NCBI GenBank assembly: GCA_014529385.2
Contig: CM043944.1
Span: forward strand, 52,759,268-52,823,267
Length of the DNA stretch: 64,000 nt
DNA from: Adiantum capillus-veneris
Taxonomy: Eukaryota; Streptophyta; Polypodiopsida; Polypodiales; Pteridaceae
Reading direction: 5' to 3'
Both the position numbers and the translations under genes were made by a program. Under the pieces are notes generated by a model. That model was not told the origin of the DNA. It was given only the letters and a program-made list of their open reading frames with translations, and did not search any database. How positions within the stretch are numbered: the first letter of the stretch is position 1; the number at the start of each line of letters is the position of its first letter. Positions 57,744-64,000 of the stretch are shown here, piece by piece.

Positions 57744-60700
57744 TCAATAGAGTCCTGTCGTCTTGAGCATCTGCAAATGTGATTCGTAGCGTAGGTTGCC
57801 GATGGTCAAGGTTGGGCCGAATATTTTGCTTTCGTGAGTGAAAAAGCCGGTGTAGAAGGCTTCTTCAAATGTTTGCATGTGGAAGCTAGGCAAAAACATA
57901 ATTCTTTGGTATAAGAGATGTAACACCTTTGGTGATGGCTGCAATGAAAGATCATACATCATATCCGTCACTGTGTCGGCCGTCGATAGTAGACTCGAGG
58001 TCGTGGCTTTATCTGGCGCGAACACTTCAATGCATGTTAAGAGAGTCCTGCAGATTTTCTTTAGCATCTGACACGAAAGGTCAGGAGAGCCAGTAAAGAG
58101 TTTGATGGTGCCCGTTAGGGTTTTCACCATGTAGGCTTTACCTATTCTCTCTCCTGCCTTTGGTCCTGGCATCCTTGGGTAATTAAGCCAATTTGGCTTC
58201 TTTTCTGCAATCCTGCCATGCTCTTTCCAGCTTCTGACTCTTGGCGCCGGGCAGAAGGTTGCATCCTCCCGAATCTCCTTTGGAGCCTCTACCAAGTAGA
58301 TGAGGTAGGCTGGGTATTTGTTCAGCCAACCTTTCCTCCATCTAGGTTGAGAATCTACAATCTTCTTTGATTGTTCATCCTTTGTGATGTCGCCTTCGTA
58401 AAGAGCGACATACTGCTCCTCCTCTATTCTCTTTTTCATCTTTATCACTTCAAATTTCATCAGAGGGAAAGGCGGGCTGGGTTGCATCCACTCTTCATGG
58501 AGCACTTTTGTGTCTAAACCTTGAAGTCTAATGGAGATGAGGAGTCTCCTTTCCCATTCCATTTCCGCCTTGGCACTTTCCTCTGTTGACTTTTCTATTT
58601 GGTCCTGAAGCCTTTGTTCTTCTTCTTCAGAGATTCCTGAAGTCGAGGCCACTTCTTGAACTGGGGCTGGATCTTCAATTGTGGTTGCCTCTCCAGTTTC
58701 TGGTAGCTCTATGGCTGCTCCCCCTACTTCTTCTTGTGGTGGCTCTGTTTCTCTTCTTTGTTGCTCTTGGAGGTCTTGGAGCTGTTTGCGGAGGGCCTCA
58801 TTTTCTGTCCTTAGTGTTTGGTTTTCTGATGTGAGCCTCTCCTCTGCAGCCAATGATCCCTCCGCCATGTGCAATCTTTGCACTTGCTCTAACCTTAGCT
58901 CTCTTTGCAAACTTCTGACCTGATCTTCCAGAGCTGGTACGAGGGCTCCCTCTTGTTCTGTTCCTGCTCTACTAGCTCTAGGGGTGGTCCTGAGTCTCGT
59001 GATTGTCCTTTCTTGAAGTTCGACTCTTTCCCTTAGCTCAATGAGCTCATCCTTGGCTGCCTCCAGCTCATCTTCTATTCTCTCCTTTGCTTCCTGTGAA
59101 CTTGTTACCTCTCTTGAAGCTTCGGCTAGTTGGAGTATCAAGCCGTCTCTCTCGTTTTCTGCGTTGTAGAGTGATGCTTTATGACTTTCAGATTCAGTCA
59201 TAGCATTCTCTAACTTCTTCTGCAACTCTGCTTCCTTTTGTTTTGCTGTCTCAATTGCTACTTCCTTTGCTCTGGATCTTTCTTTAATCTTGCTGAGCAG
59301 TTCATGCACCATGTGCATGTCTTTTTCATCTTCATCTGTCAACTTGACAGCTCTTTCTGCCACCACCTCCAATGGCTTCGGCTCTTCTAGTATGTTCTGT
59401 TCGTCCATTTTCTCTTCACTCTCCATTGTACCTTTTGTCTTTTCCTTCGTCCCTTTCCGATCATCTTGTTTTCGTAGGGATATCCCATAAACTGCCTCCA
59501 GGGCCTCTTCTTCACTGTATCCGATCGCTACCAGATCCTCATAATCATCTTTCTTTTGCTGAACTGGATCTATCTCCTTTCCCTTGGTCCCGGCCTCCGG
59601 CTTTTCCATAACTTCTGTTTCTATTTCTATTGTGGTCTCCTCCACAATAATTTCCGTCTTCTTCGGGCTTGGTACATCAGTAAAGGAGGGCTGATTGTCC
59701 TCAGTCATCTTGGCTTTCCCTTTGTTTGCTTGCCCGTCTTTCTCTCGAAGTTCAGTAGACTCATCTACTTCCTTCTTCTCCTTGTCGTCCTTTTCCAGCT
59801 CAGCTTTTAAAAACTGTACTTCCTCTTCAGTATAAGGCTCGACAGGTTGCTGCTCCAGTATGGCCTCCGACTCCTCATAAGCTCTAATATATTGATCATA
59901 TTGATCAACATGTGGCCTAGCTGAGCTGGTTCTGACTTTAGTGGGGTCTGGCACCCACATTTCTTCAAAGTCCCCCTTTAGAGCTCTTTCCGCTCTAAAC
60001 TGCTCCACCAGCCTTTCCATTCTTGCGGCTTTTTGACTTTTGGTTTGCTTGGGATCAGCCTTCTTCTTCGCTTTCTTCTTGAGCGGCTCGTCCACAGCCT
60101 CTTCAGGTTCTGAAACTATTTCTAGTTTTCGGCGTGCTCTTGTGGACGCCCTCTTGGATACTTCTTGCTGTTCTTTCTCTTCATCGGCTTCTCTAAGCCA
60201 CTCATTCTGGGAGGGAACCCGTGGCCCTTGATCCCTAGCTCCAATAGCTTCATAAGCTAATCTTGTTAGGATTTCTCCTCCTCCTATGTACCTTGGCTTC
60301 TGGTTGTGCATGGCGATTACTTGCTCGTGGATGTATTGAGCATAATTCACCTCTTTTGGCATGTTGCTCTTCAGTGCCCATGTGATGGTTGTCGCAATGG
60401 CATGGGGTGGTGTAGTATACTTATGCGGTCTTTTACTGCACACATGGAAAAACTGGTTGTATAATCGGCAAAGGGTTGTCGCTCGTTGATCTGCCATATC
60501 TCCGTAGGTTGTATTTTGTTTCTTTGATCCATAGACCTCTATGGCCTCCCTTCTTTCTTTGACAGAACTCCCTTTGTTGTGCAGCTTCAATGCATCTGCA
60601 ATGAGCTGTGGAGTGATCTGTACTTCAACTGTTTCTCCATCCATGGCTGCCAACGTGGCTTTCCCATCCTTCTGAATGGATGTTGCCAACTCATACACTC

Positions 60701-61019
60701 TTCTTGTGTCTACACCTGATGGTCTCGAGGTGAAGAACCTGTGTAAGTCAGCCTTTTCCAGGTATCTGCTGATGTTATCTGATCTGCTATAATCCACTAA
60801 TTCTCGTAGGATCATAGGTACATCGACCGATTTCCCTTGAGGATCTCTGAAAGTCCCCTGGTAGATCTTTATTCCCTCTTTTTCTAGTACTGCTTCCTCC
60901 ACCCAAGTCTTGGTTGGCTTGAGGGTTTCTGTTGGAATATCAAAAGGTTCTGCTTCTGCAAGAGCATCTTTGATGGTTGGTCTTTTTCTCTTAGTTGCCG
61001 ATGACTTAGCGGAATCCAT
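57744..61019 (-). CDS. Intact 1,091-residue retrotransposon-borne coiled-coil protein, function unknown
   Basis: The start is the first ATG after an in-frame TGA 24 codons upstream. Residues 1-15 carry a KRKRP basic motif. Residues 50-265 look globular (FHVCSKRPHKYTTPPHAIAT, NYAQYIHEQV, LTRLAYEAIG) and resemble in outline the N-terminal ORF of Athila-type elements, an inference only. Residues 285-345 are strongly basic (KKKAKKKADPK), and 345-560 acidic and probably disordered, with a UBA-like stretch (LVAIGYSEEEALEAV, 496-510). Residues 555-760 form a long heptad-rich coiled coil. Residues 830-1091 are a second globular domain. No protease, RT or integrase motif is present. The stop lies 49 bases before an LTR, so this is the last gene of an LTR element. 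A decayed paralogue lies at 29080-31875. Confidence 0.8.
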   Translation of the reverse strand: MDSAKSSATKRKRPTIKDALAEAEPFDIPTETLKPTKTWVEEAVLEKEGIKIYQGTFRDPQGKSVDVPMILRELVDYSRSDNISRYLEKADLHRFFTSRPSGVDTRRVYELATSIQKDGKATLAAMDGETVEVQITPQLIADALKLHNKGSSVKERREAIEVYGSKKQNTTYGDMADQRATTLCRLYNQFFHVCSKRPHKYTTPPHAIATTITWALKSNMPKEVNYAQYIHEQVIAMHNQKPRYIGGGEILTRLAYEAIGARDQGPRVPSQNEWLREADEEKEQQEVSKRASTRARRKLEIVSEPEEAVDEPLKKKAKKKADPKQTKSQKAARMERLVEQFRAERALKGDFEEMWVPDPTKVRTSSARPHVDQYDQYIRAYEESEAILEQQPVEPYTEEEVQFLKAELEKDDKEKKEVDESTELREKDGQANKGKAKMTEDNQPSFTDVPSPKKTEIIVEETTIEIETEVMEKPEAGTKGKEIDPVQQKKDDYEDLVAIGYSEEEALEAVYGISLRKQDDRKGTKEKTKGTMESEEKMDEQNILEEPKPLEVVAERAVKLTDEDEKDMHMVHELLSKIKERSRAKEVAIETAKQKEAELQKKLENAMTESESHKASLYNAENERDGLILQLAEASREVTSSQEAKERIEDELEAAKDELIELRERVELQERTITRLRTTPRASRAGTEQEGALVPALEDQVRSLQRELRLEQVQRLHMAEGSLAAEERLTSENQTLRTENEALRKQLQDLQEQQRRETEPPQEEVGGAAIELPETGEATTIEDPAPVQEVASTSGISEEEEQRLQDQIEKSTEESAKAEMEWERRLLISIRLQGLDTKVLHEEWMQPSPPFPLMKFEVIKMKKRIEEEQYVALYEGDITKDEQSKKIVDSQPRWRKGWLNKYPAYLIYLVEAPKEIREDATFCPAPRVRSWKEHGRIAEKKPNWLNYPRMPGPKAGERIGKAYMVKTLTGTIKLFTGSPDLSCQMLKKICRTLLTCIEVFAPDKATTSSLLSTADTVTDMMYDLSLQPSPKVLHLLYQRIMFLPSFHMQTFEEAFYTGFFTHESKIFGPTLTIGNLRYESHLQMLKTTGLY

Positions 61020-61186
61020 GGATCCTGTAACTCCAATTTCAGAAGTTAGCGTCTTTTTAGTACTGGAAGCCGAAATGAATCTTTTAACTATTCAAAGGAC
61101 TTGAAAATTGAAACATGAGCTATTCAAGGCCTAAGGATGCAATGTAGGTGAAAAAATATGCAAACTGGGCTCAAAAACATGCTTGA

Positions 61187-62194
61187 GACATCATACGCGT
61201 ATGATGTCTTTTGTGTCAGAATGACTTCATATTGGTTGTGCTTGTAGCTGATAGTGTATACATGAGTATCATATGCTTGGATTTGAGTTTGGATACCATT
61301 TGGTCAAGTTTAGGCCAGTTCAGTCCAGTTCAGGCTCTTGGCAAAATTTTGAAAGGGAAATGGATTTTACGATCCAAATTGGGTAAAACTTGGTGGATTA
61401 CCTTCAAATGGCATGTAGATCACTTCTGTTTGGTGGTTGAAGCCCTGAGGTGCCAAAATCACATAGTGAGACATCATACGCGTATGATGTCTTTTAGTGC
61501 ATTTTTGGACCAATTTTCTCTATAAGCTTGGTTTTGGCTTTAGATAGGCTTATTCAGTGGATTTATCAAGTTTGGATAGAATTTGGACTAAAAATGGCTC
61601 TGGAGACATCATACGCGTATGATGTCTTTTTCATCAATTTTTCATGGGATTGGTTCTGTGGACTCTCCATGTGCTAGTGAAGGACTGTTTATACTCAAAT
61701 CTTGGTTTGGACTTGAATATGTTGGATTTGGGACAAAAATAGGCTTTGTATGAAGGATTTTCTCTTAATTGGGCTAATGGGGTGATCCACTTGACCAAAT
61801 GGTTCCAAACTTCATATGTAGCATGTATTAGATATATATAATGGATGTATGATGACAAATGAGCATTTTTGGCTCTGTAAGTGCAAATAGACATCATACG
61901 CGTATGATGTCTTTTGTGTCAAAATGGTGCTTTTTGGTTCCAGATAGCTTGTAGATGTGTTAATCAACAATCCTACAAAGTTTCAATGAGTTTGGAGTTA
62001 TTTTGACAAAATTAGGACCAAAAATCAATTTTATGGCCTACTTTGCGTCTTTTTGGTTTTCCTTGGGTTTTCTAACTCCAATTCTCATGATACTTGGTTC
62101 ATAGGATGTGATTAACATGTGGAATGAGGCTATGCACTCAAATGTTGAAATGGATGTGAAAATCATGTTGTGAAACATCATACGCGTATGATGT
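61187..62194. repeat. Array of five perfect 20-22 bp palindromes upstream of the coiled-coil gene
   Basis: ACATCATACGCGTATGATGT occurs at 61188-61207, 61471-61490, 61606-61625, 61891-61910 and 62175-62194. In the first four, G and C extend it to a 22-base palindrome, and CTTTT follows all five. Start-to-start spacings are about 283, 135, 285 and 284 bases. The flanking 120-260 bases are only weakly similar, so the palindrome is much better kept than its surroundings. Each centre contains ACGCGT, a CGCG box of the type bound by plant CAMTA factors. The array is 168 to 1,176 bases upstream of the start codon. Confidence 0.9.
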
Positions 62195-64000
62195 CTTTTA
62201 TTGAAATGTTGGTCTTTTTGTGCAAAGAATGCTTTGTGCTAGTGCCCTAAGCCCTGCTAACTAGTTTTCAACTTAAAAAGTCATCAGTTTAGCTAAAAAG
62301 CCCCCTTATAGGCATTTCAGTCTCTGAAGTCGTCTTTTTGCCTTGGAGTTGAATTTCTTCAACTTTTCTTCTTGAGAGTTGCATTTCCAGCTCATTGGAT
62401 ATGTTGTGAAGCCATCCAATTGGTTGGACTTGACTTTGGCTCCCCGTTCTCCATCTTTCTCCATTTGGTTGCCCGAAAGCGTCTTTTTCACCATCGGTAA
62501 GTGAATCAGCTTTCTTTTGGGTTTTGCTTGCAAACATAAGTCATCCATGTATAGTTGAAACTGCTCGTGAAGTTTCATCTCATTCGGTCGTCAATTTCAG
62601 CCGTTATGCCAAAATGACGCTTTGTGTGTCCGCAGCCGAATCGGTTGTTCCGACCTACTTTTGGTGATCCAAACCCGGAGATACTCCATGGTTGCATTGC
62701 CCTCGATGTTGTTAAGCTTCCTGAGAAGTTTTGTGTCGTTTTGACAACTTTTTTCTGTTTGCCTCTTACAGGCTCTGTTGACCTAGGGTTTTTCCAGTCG
62801 TTCTTTCTCGAGCTTTGAGTGCTAGAAACTCATCTCCTATACTAGGGTAACCCACCTCTAAGTTCTTGTAAGGTTTGGTTAGGCGGTTGTGCCCCTACCT
62901 AGCGTTCTTCCCCATTCCCCGTCTGCTCTTGTTTCTTGGTTTTGGTGAGTTTTCGCGACAAAAGTTAACAATAAGCATCAAAAGCTTATGGCAACGAGTC
63001 TACCTCTCATGTCTGGTGTCCTCTGAGCTCTCGTAGCAGTCGTAGAAGGCGGTAGAAGGTCGGATGCTCCTGTGTGCTCTTTGCTCTCTCCAAGAAGGTA
63101 ATAGTGGAAATGAGCTTGAAAGTGATGTGAAAAATACTTAACTTCGGGCTTCCCGGATCACTTGTTACCAAATTTGACATGTGCTCCTATCTCGTCGTGA
63201 AATGTACTTTAGGATTTGAAATTTCTCAATTTGGACTCCGTTTGACCTGTTTCTGAGAAATCTGTCCACTTTGCCAAAATTCTGTCATTCGGGGCTTTTC
63301 GCAACTTTTTCAGAATTGTACCCAATTTTTATCCTGGGTTGCCCTTGTCATTAGGACCATCACCGTCTATTCTTTTCTTTTTTCCGATCTCATTTCACCT
63401 GCTTTTTTATTTTTCTTTTATTTTTATTAAGAAAATCATAAAAATAAAGGAAAATAGCAAATTGAAGCCAAAAAATTCCAAACATACACGATAAATAGCT
63501 GGTAACCCTGTGTATATGAATATACACTTCTTTGTGATTTCTGGACTTGGATTACCACTTTTTTCCACTTTTTAGCTCCAAAAACACTCTTATTTAGTGA
63601 TATTTACACATCTAGAGACCCAAATTCATCATTTGATCTCTTCTTGTTGCAAAACAAGGTATATAAGGGCATAAATATTAACAATATCCGCAATCAAACA
63701 TAAAAAATTGCAAAATCATGTAAGACACTGTCCTTGTAATATAATTTTTTGTTTTTCTTTGTTTTTTCCGCTTGTAGCTGCTTTGTAGCTCCTGTATACC
63801 TCCCCCCCTCCTAGTCTGAGTCCTCCCGAACGACTATGAAGTGTCTGTGGGTGAAGCATTGTAGTTGTTTTGGTCATAAGTTCCCAATGCAATTGTAGAG
63901 CGACGATACAACATTCTTTCCAATAAAGCTGCTCTTTGTTTGATTGAAGGATTGGTGGTCGGGTTTTGGGTTGGTTTTGGCACTTCGGTAGTAGAATCAG
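62195..64000. other. No gene recognised; probable 5' region of the coiled-coil element
   Basis: Short minus-strand open frames (62289-62578) are Lys/Gln-rich and have no domain. No pol motif and no match to the 56704-57694 LTR was seen, so the 5' LTR and any other genes of the element must lie beyond the window. Confidence 0.4.

Noticed and set aside
61187-62194. CRISPR array, because repeats are regularly spaced
   Set aside because: Spacers are 113-263 bases, the repeat is a perfect palindrome, only five copies exist and the sequence is a plant nuclear genome.

Overview
This window is a piece of a large, repeat-choked plant nuclear genome. The evidence is the dense mix of Ty3/gypsy and Ty1/copia LTR retrotransposons, L1-type LINE reverse transcriptases, primer-binding sites matching plant tRNA-Asp and initiator tRNA-Met, a PPR-like relic, and very long (CT)n/(GA)n microsatellites. 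No intact ordinary host gene was found. The clade cannot be fixed from the sequence; a fern or another plant with a very large genome is only a guess.

Layout. 1-7947: a gypsy-type element (5' LTR cut by the window, tRNA-Asp primer site, broken gag and protease, no reverse transcriptase). 8100-21960: a three-level nest. An L1 LINE is split by a 12.3-kb minus-strand element (2.17-kb LTRs, gag-like reading frame only), whose 5' LTR is itself split by a 5.9-kb copia-type element without genes. Both insertions keep target-site duplications. 22.0-23.5 kb: a degenerate palindromic minisatellite. 24.2-32.0 kb: a gag-protease relic, an LTR in two pieces, a dead chromovirus integrase with chromodomain, a 117-bp hairpin, and a decayed copy of a large coiled-coil gene. 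32.1-35.6 kb: a copia relic whose one LTR has internal sequence on both sides, and a second gag relic cut by a small TIR transposon. 35.6-44.5 kb: mostly unrecognised sequence with a PPR-like relic, a fold-back palindrome, short tandem repeats and another LINE relic. 44.5-49.4 kb: a nearly complete minus-strand Tat-lineage pol (protease, RT, two RNase H domains, integrase) with three in-frame stops and a solo LTR in the integrase. 49.5-56.7 kb: a copia gag-protease fragment followed by an LTR-gag-LTR-gag tandem. 56.7-64.0 kb: the 3' LTR and body of another minus-strand element encoding an intact 1,091-residue coiled-coil protein, with five copies of a perfect 20-22 bp palindrome upstream of its start codon.

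How the parts relate. Nearly all genes are retrotransposon proteins: gag for the particle, protease to process it, RT/RNase H to make cDNA, integrase to insert it. Most elements here lack pol and would need enzymes from another element; the Tat-like pol at 44.5-49.4 kb is the most complete, but broken. The coiled-coil protein family (intact at 57.7-61.0 kb, decayed at 29.1-31.9 kb) and its palindrome array are the least explained features and the best candidates for something undescribed.
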